Below, piece by piece: positions 1 to 8,719 of a DNA stretch of 64,000 nucleotides. Both the position numbers and the translations under genes were made by a program. How positions within the stretch are numbered: the first letter of the stretch is position 1; every line of letters starts with the position of its first letter. Source of the DNA: Rhizorhabdus sp049889055. Its GTDB lineage: Bacteria > Pseudomonadota > Alphaproteobacteria > Sphingomonadales > Sphingomonadaceae. The stretch covers positions 171,671 to 235,670 of the forward strand of contig NZ_JBLTWO010000007.1 in the NCBI RefSeq assembly GCF_049889055.1, in the 5' to 3' direction. The notes below the pieces were generated by a model. It was not told the DNA's origin. It saw only the letters and a list, made by a program, of their open reading frames with translations, and made no database searches.

Positions 1-290
1 TGGTGAAGGGCGGGTCGATCGAGCGCATGGGCGATGGCGTGACGATCCGCTTCGTCGTGACCGATAATGCCGAGACCGTGCCGGTTACCTTCAAGGGTAT
101 CGTCCCCGACCTGTTCAAGGAAAATTCGGGCGTGGTCGCCGAGGGCAGTTTCCAGCCCGACGGCAGCTTTGTCGCGACCAACATCCTCGCCAAGCATGAC
201 GAGCGCTACATGCCGCCGCAGGTTGCGGGCGAGATGCACAAGACCGAGAGCCTGGACGCGGGGCCGGGCAAGGGGAAGGGGACGACGTGA
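1..290 (+). CDS. ccmE: Cytochrome c maturation protein CcmE, C-terminal part (cut by window edge)
   Basis: This is the C-terminal ~95 residues of the periplasmic, membrane-anchored haem chaperone that takes haem from CcmABCD and hands it to the CcmF/H lyase. The visible part covers most of the OB-fold beta-barrel. It carries the conserved LAKHDERYMP stretch, whose histidine is the covalent haem ligand in the family. The Lys/Gly-rich tail after it is typical and variable. The N-terminal membrane anchor lies outside the window. The stop codon overlaps the GTG start of ccmF, so the gene is translationally coupled to the rest of the ccm operon. Confidence 0.93.
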   Translation, partial: VKGGSIERMGDGVTIRFVVTDNAETVPVTFKGIVPDLFKENSGVVAEGSFQPDGSFVATNILAKHDERYMPPQVAGEMHKTESLDAGPGKGKGTT

Positions 291-2212
291 TAGCCGAGGC
301 AGGATTGGCGGCGCTGTGGCTCGCGGCGGCGCTTGCGGGGCTGCAGCTGCTGTTCGGGATCATGGGCGTGTCGAGCGGCCGGGCCGAACTGCTCGCGGCG
401 GTGCGTCCCGTCGCGGTCGTCCAGGCAGTGCTGACGGCACTGGCCTTCGCGGCCCTCGTCTATCTGTTCGTCACGGTCGACCTTTCGGTCGCTCTGGTCG
501 TTGCCAACGATGCCTCGACCAAGCCGCTGCTGTACAAATTCGCCGGAACCTGGGGCAACCACGAAGGCTCGATGCTGATGTGGGTCACCATCCTCGCGGT
601 GGCCGGCGGCGGCGTAGCCTTGTTCGAGCGGCGGCTGAACGAACGCACGCTGATCGCGACGCTGGCGGCGCAGGCGGCGATCGGCCTCGGCTTCTATGCC
701 TTCCTCCTGTTCGCCTCCAACCCCTTTGCCCGCATCGACCCTGCACCGGCCGAAGGGCAGGGGCTCAACCCGCTGCTTCAGGATCCGGGCCTCGCCTTCC
801 ATCCGCCGACGCTCTATCTCGGCTATGTCGGCCTTTCGGTCGCCTTTTCCTTCGCGGTCGGCGCGCTGGTGACCCGCGATGTGGGCGCGGCCTTTGCCAA
901 GGCTATGCGCCCCTGGGTGCTCGGCGCCTGGATTCTCCTCACCCTTGGTATCACCGCCGGCAGCTACTGGGCCTATTATGAACTCGGCTGGGGCGGCTGG
1001 TGGTTCTGGGATCCGGTCGAGAATGCCTCGCTCATGCCCTGGCTGGCAGCGACGGCGCTGCTCCATTCGGTCACCGTGCTTGCCACGCGCGAAGGCCTGC
1101 GCGCCTGGACAGTCATGCTCGCGGTCGTCGCCTTCTCGATGTCGATGGTCGGCACCTTCCTCGTGCGCTCGGGCATCCTGACCTCGGTCCATGCCTTCGC
1201 CGTCGATCCCAAGCGCGGCAGCTTCATCCTGGCCCTGCTCGCCATCTATATCGGCGGTGCCCTCGCGCTGTTCGGCCTGCGCGTCGGCACGGTGCGCGAG
1301 GGATCGCGCTTCGACGCGGTCAGCCGCGAAGGCGCGCTGGTCATCAACAACCTGCTGCTGTCGGCGATCCTCGGCATCGTGCTGGTCGGCACGCTCTACC
1401 CGCTGATGGCCGAAGCCGTGACCGGCGAGAAGCTGTCGGTCGGCCCGCCCTATTTCAACACCGCGGCCGGCCCGCTCGCGCTGGTTCTTGTCGCCGTCAT
1501 GGCGGCAGGCCCGGTGATGCGCTGGCGGCGCGACGAACTGAAGGCGGTGCTGACGCGCATGGCGATCCCGCTTCTGATCGCGGCGGTCGTGCTGTTGCTG
1601 GTCGTGCTCCTCGCGCCCGGCATCGGCATATTGCCGCTGCTCGGTCTGGTCGCGGCCGGGGGCGTCGGTGTCGGCTCGCTGGCACCGCTGTGGAAGCGGA
1701 ATCTGCGGCGTACCCCGCTGTTCACCTGGGGCATGGTGATCGCGCATCTCGGTATCGCGGTCAGCATGGCCGGCATGGCGGCGGAAAGTGCCTTCACCAA
1801 GGAAACGCTGGTGGCCGCGCGTATGGGCGAAAGCCACCGGGTCGGTCCCTACACCATCCGTCTCGACGATGTGGAGCCGGTCGCCGGTCCGAACTTCACG
1901 GCCGTCGAGGCCAGCATCACCGCGCAGCGCGGTACTGGCGTACCCTTCACCCTGCACCCGCAGACGCGGACCTTCCCGTCACCCCAGGCCGAGACCAATG
2001 AGGCCGCGATCACGACCGTGCTCGATGGCCAGCTCTATGTCGTCATCGGCAAGTCGGACGAGGTGGGCCGCTGGCAGCTGCGACTGTGGTGGAAGCCCTT
2101 CGTGACGCTGATCTGGGCCGGCGGCGTTCTGATCGCGCTCGGCGGCCTGCTGTCGCTGATCGGTCGCGTCCGTCGTGAGATGCGCCACGCGCCGGCGGAG
2201 CGCTACGCATGA
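287..2212 (+). CDS. ccmF: Haem lyase subunit CcmF
   Basis: This is a large polytopic inner-membrane protein (641 aa) that, with CcmH, ligates haem to the CXXCH motif of apocytochromes c. The WGNHEG motif lies near residues 89-94. The tryptophan-rich WWD haem-handling domain (WGGWWFWDPVEN) is near residues 233-250. Many hydrophobic helices and a C-terminal periplasmic domain follow, and the length matches the family (~640-660 aa). A GTG start overlapping the ccmE stop is chosen because it places the usual N-terminal hydrophobic helix first. The stop overlaps the ATG of ccmG. Confidence 0.97.
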   Translation: MIAEAGLAALWLAAALAGLQLLFGIMGVSSGRAELLAAVRPVAVVQAVLTALAFAALVYLFVTVDLSVALVVANDASTKPLLYKFAGTWGNHEGSMLMWVTILAVAGGGVALFERRLNERTLIATLAAQAAIGLGFYAFLLFASNPFARIDPAPAEGQGLNPLLQDPGLAFHPPTLYLGYVGLSVAFSFAVGALVTRDVGAAFAKAMRPWVLGAWILLTLGITAGSYWAYYELGWGGWWFWDPVENASLMPWLAATALLHSVTVLATREGLRAWTVMLAVVAFSMSMVGTFLVRSGILTSVHAFAVDPKRGSFILALLAIYIGGALALFGLRVGTVREGSRFDAVSREGALVINNLLLSAILGIVLVGTLYPLMAEAVTGEKLSVGPPYFNTAAGPLALVLVAVMAAGPVMRWRRDELKAVLTRMAIPLLIAAVVLLLVVLLAPGIGILPLLGLVAAGGVGVGSLAPLWKRNLRRTPLFTWGMVIAHLGIAVSMAGMAAESAFTKETLVAARMGESHRVGPYTIRLDDVEPVAGPNFTAVEASITAQRGTGVPFTLHPQTRTFPSPQAETNEAAITTVLDGQLYVVIGKSDEVGRWQLRLWWKPFVTLIWAGGVLIALGGLLSLIGRVRREMRHAPAERYA

Positions 2213-2736
2213 GGAAACTCCTCATCTGGCTGCCGCTGGCGATGTTCCTCGCGTTCATGGTGGTGTTCGCCGGTGGGCTGATCAGTCCTGAGAGCAAGAC
2301 CATTCCGTCGAAACTGGTCGGCAAGCCGATGCCGCAATTCTCGCTTCCGGCTGGCATCGCGGGCAAACCGGGCCTCAGCAGTGCGGAACTCGCCAACGGC
2401 CAGCCGCATCTGGTCAACATCTTCGCGAGCTGGTGCATTCCGTGCATCCAGGAATCGCCGCAGCTGGCGCAGCTGGCGCAGGCTGGCGTGCCGATCTACG
2501 GCATCGCGATCCGCGACCGGCCCGAGGATCTCGGCCGCTTTCTCGCCCGCAACGGCGATCCCTATCGGGCGATCGGCGGCGACGTGAACAGCAGCGTGCA
2601 GATCGCGCTGGGATCGTCCGGCGTGCCCGAAACCTTCATCGTCGACGGCCAGGGTATCATCCGCCGTCAGCATATCGGCGCGATCAATCCCGAGGACGTG
2701 CCGGGCCTGATGTCCGCACTGGCGGCTGCGAAATGA
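2209..2736 (+). CDS. ccmG: Thiol:disulfide interchange protein CcmG/DsbE
   Basis: This is a membrane-tethered periplasmic thioredoxin (175 aa) that reduces the cysteines of apocytochrome c before haem attachment. There is one N-terminal transmembrane anchor (about residues 4-24), then a thioredoxin fold with the active-site pair C76-IP-C79 in ASWCIPC and the conserved cis-Pro region GVPETF. The start overlaps the ccmF stop (ATGA) and the stop overlaps the start of ccmH (ATGA), which is the normal order in alphaproteobacterial ccm operons. Confidence 0.95.
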   Translation: MRKLLIWLPLAMFLAFMVVFAGGLISPESKTIPSKLVGKPMPQFSLPAGIAGKPGLSSAELANGQPHLVNIFASWCIPCIQESPQLAQLAQAGVPIYGIAIRDRPEDLGRFLARNGDPYRAIGGDVNSSVQIALGSSGVPETFIVDGQGIIRRQHIGAINPEDVPGLMSALAAAK

Positions 2737-3158
2737 GGCGGCTCCTCGCCATTGCAGGCGCTGCGACGCTGGTTGCGAGTCCGCTTGCGCCGCTGTTCGC
2801 CGATTCGCTGATGCCGGCTGCGCGCTATGCCAATGAGCAGCTCGCCGATCCGCAGCAGGAGCGCCAGGCCAAGGCGCTGATGGAGACGATCCGCTGCCTC
2901 GTGTGCCAGGGGCAGTCGATCGCGGACTCGGATGCGGAAATGGCGGGCGACATGCGCGCGCTGATCCGGACCCGGATCGAGGCCGGCGAGAAGCCCGAGG
3001 CGATCCGCGCCTGGCTGATCGAGCGCTATGGCGACTGGGTGAGCTTCACGCCGCCGCTCGACCGGCTGACCTGGCCGCTCTACCTGCTCCCGGCGCTGTT
3101 TCTCGGCCTTGGCATCTGGATCACGAGCGGGCGGTTGAAGCGCCGGAGGAAAAGCTGA
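2733..3158 (+). CDS. ccmH: Cytochrome c-type biogenesis protein CcmH (CcmL/NrfF-type)
   Basis: This is a 141-residue thiol oxidoreductase of the system I haem lyase complex. A signal peptide (MRRLLAIAGAATLVASPLAP) leads to a periplasmic three-helix domain with the redox motif RCLVCQ (C55 and C58). A C-terminal transmembrane segment (LTWPLYLLPALFLGLGIWI) and a basic tail complete it. The ATG overlapping the ccmG stop is chosen over longer in-frame starts because it gives the signal peptide at the N terminus. The stop overlaps the next gene (TGATG). Confidence 0.95.
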   Translation: MRRLLAIAGAATLVASPLAPLFADSLMPAARYANEQLADPQQERQAKALMETIRCLVCQGQSIADSDAEMAGDMRALIRTRIEAGEKPEAIRAWLIERYGDWVSFTPPLDRLTWPLYLLPALFLGLGIWITSGRLKRRRKS

Positions 3159-3790
3159 TGGGCTGGATTGTCTTCGCGGTCCTCGCGGTGCTGGTCGTAG
3201 CCGTGCTGTGGCGCTTCGGTCGCCTGCCCAAGGGCGGGCTCGAACTGGTTGGCGCCGCCATGTTCATCGCGGTTGCCGGCTATGCCTGGCAGGGTTCGCC
3301 GGGCCTGTCCGGCAAGCCCACGCCGCCCGCTGACATGGCCAAGGTCCCCGACAGCGATTTCGCGCTGGAGCGGGAAAAGCTGCTCAGCCGCTTCGGCGCC
3401 GATGCCGATGTGCTCGGCACTGCCGACGCCTTCCATCGGCAAGGGCTCAACCTCTATGCCATCGGGATCATCAAGGGTGCGCTCGAGAAGCGGCCCAACA
3501 GCGCCGAGCTGTGGGTGGGCCTCGGCAACGCCTTCTTCATCCATGGCGGCAACCAGATGTCGCCAGCCGCCCAGCTCGCCTTCCAGCGGGCGCAGGCGAT
3601 CGCACCCGATCATCCGGGCCCGCGCTTCTTCATGGGGCTGTCCTACGCGCAGGCCGGGCAGCTCGACCAGGCCGAGCTCGTGTGGCGCCAGCTGCTCGAA
3701 AGCGCGCCGCCCGGTGCGCCGTGGCGCAACGATATCGAAGAGCGGCTGGTCGAGCTCGAACGGTTCAAGGCGGGTATGGCCGCCCGCTGA
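3158..3790 (+). CDS. TPR-containing cytochrome c biogenesis protein (CcmI-like)
   Basis: This 210-residue protein follows ccmH with a TGATG overlap. It has two N-terminal hydrophobic segments (about residues 1-17 and 28-43) and a C-terminal periplasmic tetratricopeptide domain with helices such as SAELWVGLGNAFF and PRFFMGLSYAQAG. CcmI proteins present apocytochrome to the lyase through such a TPR domain, so position and architecture support this role. It is shorter than full CcmI of other proteobacteria (~400 aa), lacking much of the N-terminal module, which is common in sphingomonads. Downstream hairpins suggest that the operon ends here. Confidence 0.85.
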   Translation: MGWIVFAVLAVLVVAVLWRFGRLPKGGLELVGAAMFIAVAGYAWQGSPGLSGKPTPPADMAKVPDSDFALEREKLLSRFGADADVLGTADAFHRQGLNLYAIGIIKGALEKRPNSAELWVGLGNAFFIHGGNQMSPAAQLAFQRAQAIAPDHPGPRFFMGLSYAQAGQLDQAELVWRQLLESAPPGAPWRNDIEERLVELERFKAGMAAR

Positions 3791-3831
3791 CGCGGACGTC
3801 GCCCGCTTCCTGACGGGGGTGGGAGAGGGAC

Positions 3832-3855
3832 GGCGCGGCCGGGGAAGGCCGCGCC
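3832..3855. terminator. GC-rich hairpin after the ccm operon
   Basis: There is a perfect 9-bp inverted repeat, GGCGCGGCC and GGCCGCGCC, with a 6-nt loop, 42 bp after the stop of the CcmI-like gene. No T-run follows. It may be a Rho-assisted or bidirectional terminator between the convergent ccm and ald genes. Confidence 0.45.
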
Positions 3856-3903
3856 CTACAGGTCCGGGGATAGGGGGGTATGGCCCTGTCTCCCTCTCCC
3901 GAT

Positions 3904-3929
3904 CCTCCCCTCCGGGGGAAGAGGGGAGG
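3904..3929. terminator. Second hairpin between ccm operon and ald
   Basis: A 9-bp inverted repeat (CCTCCCCTC and GAGGGGAGG) has an 8-nt loop and lies 14 bp beyond the stop of ald on the other strand. Such purine/pyrimidine hairpins are common between convergent genes in sphingomonads. It could end ald transcription or be a REP-like element. No T-run is present. Confidence 0.4.
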
Positions 3930-3942
3930 AAGACCGATAAGC

Positions 3943-5040
3943 TTAGCCGGCGAAGGGCAGGTCGAGCGCTTCGGCCACGGCCTTGTGCCGGATCTGGCCG
4001 CCCGCGACGTTGAGGCCGGCAGCGAGGTGCGGATCGGCCGCCATCGCCGCATCGGCGCCCAGCGCCGCCAGCTTCTGGACGAAGGGCAGGGTCGCGTTGT
4101 TCAGCGCGAAGGCCGAGGTGCGCGCGACCGCGCCGGGCATGTTGGCGACGCAATAATGGATCACGCCGTCGACTTCGAAGACGGGATCGTCATGGGTCGT
4201 GGCATGGCTGGTCTCGAAACAGCCGCCTTGATCGATCGCGATGTCGACCAGCACCGATCCGCGCTTCATCGTCCTGAGCATGTCGCGCGTCACCAGCTTC
4301 GGCGCCGCCGCGCCCGGCACGAGGACCGCGCCGATCACCAGATGCGCGCGGGCGACGGCGGCCGCGATCGCGGCCTTCGATGCATAGGCGGTCTTGATCT
4401 GGCTGCCGAAATGCATGTCCAGTTCGGCGAGGCGATCATTGTTGATGTCGTAGATGGTGACGTCGGCACGCTGGCCGACCGCCATCTGCGCAGCGTTGAT
4501 GCCGGCGACGCCGCCGCCGAGGATGGCGACGCGCGCGGGCGCCACGCCGGGCACGCCGCCCAGCAGCACGCCGCGTCCGCCCTGTTCCTTTTCCAGATAA
4601 TGGGCGCCGACCTGGATCGACATGCGGCCGGCGACTTCGGACATCGGCTTGAGCAGCGGCAGCGCGCCCGAGCGCGAGGTGACCGTCTCATAGGCGATGC
4701 AGGTCGCGCCCGATGCCATCAGCCCTTCGGCCTGCGGCTTGTCGGCGGCGAGGTGGAGATAGGTGAACAGCGTGTGGCGCGCCTCGAGCAGCGCGATCTC
4801 GGACGGTTGCGGCTCCTTGACCTTGACGATCATGTCGGCGGCGGCAAAGACCGCGCCCGCATTCGGTGCGATCCGGGCGCCTGCGGCAACATAGTCCTCG
4901 TCCTCGAAATCGATGCCGGTTCCGGCGCGCGTCTCGACGATCAGTTCGTGACCGGCGGCGGCGAGTTCGGCTACGGAGGCCGGGGTCAGACCAACCCGAT
5001 ATTCGTGATTCTTGATTTCCTTGGGAACACCGATCCGCAT
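3943..5040 (-). CDS. ald: Alanine dehydrogenase
   Basis: NAD-dependent, cytosolic reversible deamination of L-alanine to pyruvate and ammonia. The 365-residue protein has the hallmark start MRIGVPKEIKNHEYRVGLTP, the KVKEP substrate-binding segment and YLHLA with the catalytic histidine. The Rossmann glycine motif GGGVAGINAA and the C-terminal conserved VANMPGAVARTSAFALNNATLP follow. The ATG is preceded by AGGAG. A divergent Lrp/AsnC gene lies 131 bp away, the classical arrangement in which the Lrp protein activates ald in response to alanine. Confidence 0.96.
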   Translation of the reverse strand: MRIGVPKEIKNHEYRVGLTPASVAELAAAGHELIVETRAGTGIDFEDEDYVAAGARIAPNAGAVFAAADMIVKVKEPQPSEIALLEARHTLFTYLHLAADKPQAEGLMASGATCIAYETVTSRSGALPLLKPMSEVAGRMSIQVGAHYLEKEQGGRGVLLGGVPGVAPARVAILGGGVAGINAAQMAVGQRADVTIYDINNDRLAELDMHFGSQIKTAYASKAAIAAAVARAHLVIGAVLVPGAAAPKLVTRDMLRTMKRGSVLVDIAIDQGGCFETSHATTHDDPVFEVDGVIHYCVANMPGAVARTSAFALNNATLPFVQKLAALGADAAMAADPHLAAGLNVAGGQIRHKAVAEALDLPFAG

Positions 5041-5171
5041 GGCTCACTCCTCTCAATGACCACCCATCATAACCCCCCGCTGACGGGAAAAAGTTGCGAA
5101 GGTCGACGCGGTTGAGCCAGCCGCGCGCAGGGGTTTGCGCGGAACCCCCTAGTCATGCCAAAAACTCCCGC

Positions 5172-5612
5172 ATGGATCGTATCGATCGCAAGATCCTCTC
5201 ACAGCTAGCCCGCGATGCGAGCCTGACCAGCGAGCAGCTGGGCGACAAGGTCGGCCTGTCGCCGTCCGCCGTCCATCGCCGCGTGAAGGCGCTCGAACAG
5301 GCCGGCATGATCCGCGGCTATCGCGCACGTCTGTCCGACGAAGCGCGGGGCAATCCCTCGACGATGTTCGTGCAGGTCACCCTGGCCGATCAGAGGCAGG
5401 CGACGATGATGGCGTTCGAGCAGGCGCTGGAGCGCACATCGCACGTCGTGGCGGCCTATCTGCTCAGCGGTGAGTCGGATTATCTGTTGAAGGTGGAGGT
5501 GGCCGAGGACGACAGCTACGAGCGCGTCCACCGCGACATATTGTCCGCACTGCCCGGCGTGTTGCGGCTGGTGACGCAGATGACGCTGCGGACCCTGCTC
5601 AAGGACGATTGA
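5172..5612 (+). CDS. Lrp/AsnC family transcriptional regulator (probable ald regulator)
   Basis: A 146-residue feast/famine regulator. The N-terminal winged helix-turn-helix (residues 1-60, MDRIDRKILSQLARDA ... LSPSAVHRRVKALEQAGMI) is followed by an alpha/beta RAM ligand-binding domain that ends in TLRTLLKDD. The ATG at MDRIDRKIL is chosen because it begins exactly where the family does; longer in-frame starts add non-conserved sequence. The divergent position next to ald suggests alanine-responsive control of ald and itself. The effector is inferred, not shown. Confidence 0.9.
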   Translation: MDRIDRKILSQLARDASLTSEQLGDKVGLSPSAVHRRVKALEQAGMIRGYRARLSDEARGNPSTMFVQVTLADQRQATMMAFEQALERTSHVVAAYLLSGESDYLLKVEVAEDDSYERVHRDILSALPGVLRLVTQMTLRTLLKDD

Positions 5613-5770
5613 CAGCGCGTCCCGCGATGGAACGGCCCTCGATGGAACGGCTGGAGCCCCACGCCGTTGCTAGCACTATCCCGCCCGTGCTAGGGCGCCG
5701 CCGCTATGCCGCTCGATCCAGGGGAAGGACGGGCGCTCGAACTGGGCACCGACATGAAGGCTGACCTCGC

Positions 5771-7732
5771 ATGACGAATGAGGGCACGGGCGACGCTTCC
5801 GTGCAGGCGGTGCCGCACTCTGCAGCGCCCGACAATCATCTGCCGGGCGGCGGTCATGCGCAGGGCGGGATGGCCGCGCTGATGCTCGGTGCGATCGGCG
5901 TCGTTTTCGGCGACATCGGCACCAGCCCGCTTTATGCCTTTCGCGAGACCTTCGCCGGCCACCATCCGCTGCCGCCCGACGAAGTCCATATCCTGGGCGT
6001 CCTCAGCCTGATCTTCTGGTCGATGATGGTCGTCGTGACCTTCAAATATGTCGCGATCATCATGCGCGCCGACAACAAGGGCGAGGGCGGCAGCCTGGCG
6101 CTCCTCGCTCTGATCAACCGCAAGACCGAGAACAACAAGCGTTGGACCAAGGGCATCGTCCTGCTCGGCGTGTTCGCGACGGCGCTGTTCTATGGCGACA
6201 GCATGATCACGCCGGCGATCTCGGTCCTGTCGGCGGTGGAGGGCCTGACTACGGTGGAGGCCCGGTTCGCACCGCTTGTTCTGCCGCTCGCCGTGGGCAT
6301 ATTGATCGGCCTGTTCACGATCCAGGCGCGCGGGACGGCCAAGGTGGGCCTGCTGTTCGGCCCGATCATGCTCGTCTATTTCGCGGTGCTCGCGACGCTG
6401 GGCGTGTGGCACATCGTCGACAATCCCCATGTCCTGATTGCGCTCAATCCCTGGTACGCGGTCCGCTTCTTCCTGGAGGAGGGCTATTTCGCCTTCCTCG
6501 CCATGGGCTCGGTGGTGCTGGCGGTGACGGGGGCCGAGGCGCTCTATGCCGACATGGGCCATTTCGGGCGCAAGCCGATCGGGGTCAGCTGGCTCGTCTT
6601 CGTCCTGCCCGCGCTTATGCTCAACTATCTTGGCCAGGGCGCGATGCTGCTGTCGCAGGACATGGCGACCGCGCTGCAGACGATCCACAACCCCTTCTTC
6701 CTGCTGGCCCCGGAAATGCTGCGCCTGCCGCTGGTGATCCTGGCGACCATGGCGACGGTCATCGCAAGCCAGGCGGTGATCTCCGGCGCCTTCTCGGTCA
6801 CCCAGCAGGCGATCCAGCTCGGCTTCATCCCGCGTCTGCGCATCACCCACACCAGCGCCGGCTCGATCGGGCAGATCTACATCCCGGCGATCAACTGGGG
6901 CCTGATGGTCATGGTGATCCTGCTGGTGATATCCTTCCGCACCTCGTCGAACCTTGCCGCCGCCTATGGCATCGCGGTAACCGGCGCGATGGCGATCGAC
7001 ACCTGCCTGATCGCAGTCGTGCTGATCCAGCTGTGGGGATGGAAGAAATGGGTGGCGGCGCCACTGATCGCGGTCTTCGCGGCGGTCGACCTCGCCTATT
7101 TCGGCGCCAACCTCACCAAGGTGCCCGATGGCGGCTGGTTCCCGCTGCTGATCGGCTTCATCGCCTTCACCCTGCTCACCACCTGGGCGCGGGGCAGGGC
7201 GCTGATGATCGACCGGCTTCGCCAGGCGTCGATGCCGGTCAAGGTGTTCGTCCAGTCGGCGGTCAATTCCGCCGTCCGCGTGCCCGGCACCGCGGTGTTC
7301 ATGACCTCGCAGGCGCAGGGCATGCCCCACGCGCTGCTGCACAACCTGAAGCACAACAAATGCCTGCATGAGCGGGTGATTCTGCTGACCGTGAAGATCG
7401 CCGACGTTCCCTATGTCCGCACGACCGAGCGGGTCAGTTGCGCCGATCTGGGCCAGGGCTTCTTCCGCATCGTCATCAATTACGGCTTCATGGAAGACCC
7501 CGACGTGCCGGCGGTGCTGGCGGATACGCAGACCTGCGGGCCTGCGTTCAAGATGATGGACACGAGCTTCTTCCTCGCCCGGCAGACACTGCTGCCCTCG
7601 GCGCATCCCGGCATGGCGATCTGGCGCGAGAAGCTTTTTTCCTGGATGCTCCGAAACGCCGAAAGCGCGATGGAGTTCTTCAAGCTGCCGACCAACCGCG
7701 TGGTCGAGCTGGGCAGCCAGGTCGAGATTTGA
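5771..7732 (+). CDS. kup: Low-affinity potassium transporter Kup
   Basis: An inner-membrane K+:H+ symporter of the KUP/HAK family (653 aa). A short cytosolic N terminus is followed by GVVFGDIGTSPLYAFRE, the diagnostic motif of TM1, about twelve transmembrane helices, and a cytosolic C-terminal domain ending near VELGSQVEI. Family signatures such as GVFATALFYGDSMITPAISVL and NWGLMVMVILLV are intact. The length is close to the family norm (~620-650). The stop overlaps the TTG start of the next gene, so the two may be co-transcribed. No riboswitch-like structure is evident upstream. Confidence 0.96.
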   Translation: MTNEGTGDASVQAVPHSAAPDNHLPGGGHAQGGMAALMLGAIGVVFGDIGTSPLYAFRETFAGHHPLPPDEVHILGVLSLIFWSMMVVVTFKYVAIIMRADNKGEGGSLALLALINRKTENNKRWTKGIVLLGVFATALFYGDSMITPAISVLSAVEGLTTVEARFAPLVLPLAVGILIGLFTIQARGTAKVGLLFGPIMLVYFAVLATLGVWHIVDNPHVLIALNPWYAVRFFLEEGYFAFLAMGSVVLAVTGAEALYADMGHFGRKPIGVSWLVFVLPALMLNYLGQGAMLLSQDMATALQTIHNPFFLLAPEMLRLPLVILATMATVIASQAVISGAFSVTQQAIQLGFIPRLRITHTSAGSIGQIYIPAINWGLMVMVILLVISFRTSSNLAAAYGIAVTGAMAIDTCLIAVVLIQLWGWKKWVAAPLIAVFAAVDLAYFGANLTKVPDGGWFPLLIGFIAFTLLTTWARGRALMIDRLRQASMPVKVFVQSAVNSAVRVPGTAVFMTSQAQGMPHALLHNLKHNKCLHERVILLTVKIADVPYVRTTERVSCADLGQGFFRIVINYGFMEDPDVPAVLADTQTCGPAFKMMDTSFFLARQTLLPSAHPGMAIWREKLFSWMLRNAESAMEFFKLPTNRVVELGSQVEI

Positions 7733-8262
7733 CCGGCACCGCGCCGATCATCGTCACCGCATTGCTGGGCGACGAGGATCTCGCCTGGGCGGACGGCCTG
7801 CGGCGGGTGCATTTTCCGCCCGAGCGCAATGTACTGCGCGCCCATCTGACGCTGTTCCACCATTTGCCGCCGTCGGGGCTCGACGAGCTGCGCCGCCTGC
7901 TGATGCGCGAAGTGCGGACGACCATCGCCCCCGCCGCGCGCATCTCACGACTGCTGTCGCTGGGGAGGGGCGTCGCCTTCGGCGTCGACAGCCCCGGTCT
8001 CGCTGCCATCCGGTCCCGCATCGCCGAGGCGTTCGAGCCTATGCTGACCCCGCAGGATCGCGCCGGCTGGCGGCCGCATATCACCATTCAGAACAAGGTC
8101 ACCCCGGCCGACGCACGCGCGCTGATGGCGGAGCTGTCGAAGGACTTCGAGGCCCGCCCGCTGCGGATCGATGGCCTGTCGGCCTATTGGTATCGCGGCG
8201 GTCCGTGGGACTCGATCGGCGACTGGCGCTTCACTCGATCTGGCCGATCCCCGCGCAGCTGA
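7729..8262 (+). CDS. 2'-5' RNA ligase family (LigT/ThpR-like) protein
   Basis: A 177-residue member of the 2H phosphoesterase superfamily, which includes 2'-5' RNA ligases and cyclic phosphodiesterases. Both H-x-T/I-x catalytic motifs are present: HLTLFH near residue 38 and HITIQN near residue 120. The TTG start overlapping the kup stop (TTGA) is preferred, since the reading frame upstream of it is inside kup and the similarity starts at PIIVTALLG. The physiological substrate is unknown. Its 3' end overlaps the 3' end of the convergent DUF3775 gene by 32 bp. Confidence 0.8.
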   Translation: MTGTAPIIVTALLGDEDLAWADGLRRVHFPPERNVLRAHLTLFHHLPPSGLDELRRLLMREVRTTIAPAARISRLLSLGRGVAFGVDSPGLAAIRSRIAEAFEPMLTPQDRAGWRPHITIQNKVTPADARALMAELSKDFEARPLRIDGLSAYWYRGGPWDSIGDWRFTRSGRSPRS

Positions 8263-8638
8263 GATCGAAGGCGGCCAGGCCGGCGTCGAGATACCCCGCC
8301 AGCATCGGCATCTCCATCAGCTGGTCGACGATCGGCTCGGCATCCTGCTCGCCTGCTGCCTCCAATGCCTCGTCCCATTCGCTCGCGTCGAACGTCCCGC
8401 GCCCGACCAGCGCCAGCGCCAGCACCTCGATCTGCTCGTCGTCGGCCATATCCTCGATCAGCGCGCGGACCTCTTCCTCGACGGCCTCATTGGCTTCGTC
8501 CTCAAGCACCGCCAGCGGATCGTCGCTGTCGGTCGGATCCTCGTCCTCCTCGGTCTCGATCGCAGGCACTTGGGCCTCCAGTTCGCGCGAACGCACGATC
8601 AGGCGGCAGATATCTTCCAGGGAAACCGTCAGTTCCAT
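8231..8638 (-). CDS. DUF3775 domain-containing protein
   Basis: A 135-residue, strongly acidic cytosolic protein. The central part (about residues 25-105) has the DUF3775 pattern: an acidic DDPLAVLEDEAN stretch, then LIEDMADDEQIEVLALALVGRGTFDASEWDEAL. The C terminus has the frequent extension MPMLAGYLDAGLAAFDLSC. The family is widespread in Alphaproteobacteria and has no known function. The gene is convergent and overlapping with the LigT-like gene. No partner is evident. Confidence 0.85.
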   Translation of the reverse strand: MELTVSLEDICRLIVRSRELEAQVPAIETEEDEDPTDSDDPLAVLEDEANEAVEEEVRALIEDMADDEQIEVLALALVGRGTFDASEWDEALEAAGEQDAEPIVDQLMEMPMLAGYLDAGLAAFDLSCAGIGQIE

Positions 8639-8719
8639 CGCACGATCCTCGCTTGTCCAGCCGCTATCGGCGCGCTTTCCAACGTGGACGCGCGGTCAGG
8701 GTTCCCGAGCGGTGGTGCG

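Noticed and set aside
206..1957. 583-residue minus-strand open frame across ccmF
   Set aside because: It mirrors the codon bias of ccmF, is rich in Arg/Asp/His/Gln without any domain, and the plus-strand gene is certain.
3880..5115. 411-residue plus-strand open frame opposite ald
   Set aside because: It is a shadow of alanine dehydrogenase, rich in Arg, His, Asp and Gly, with no domain pattern.
5613..5770. Riboswitch upstream of kup
   Set aside because: No conserved fold such as a cyclic-di-AMP or potassium-responsive leader is recognisable, and the interval is short.
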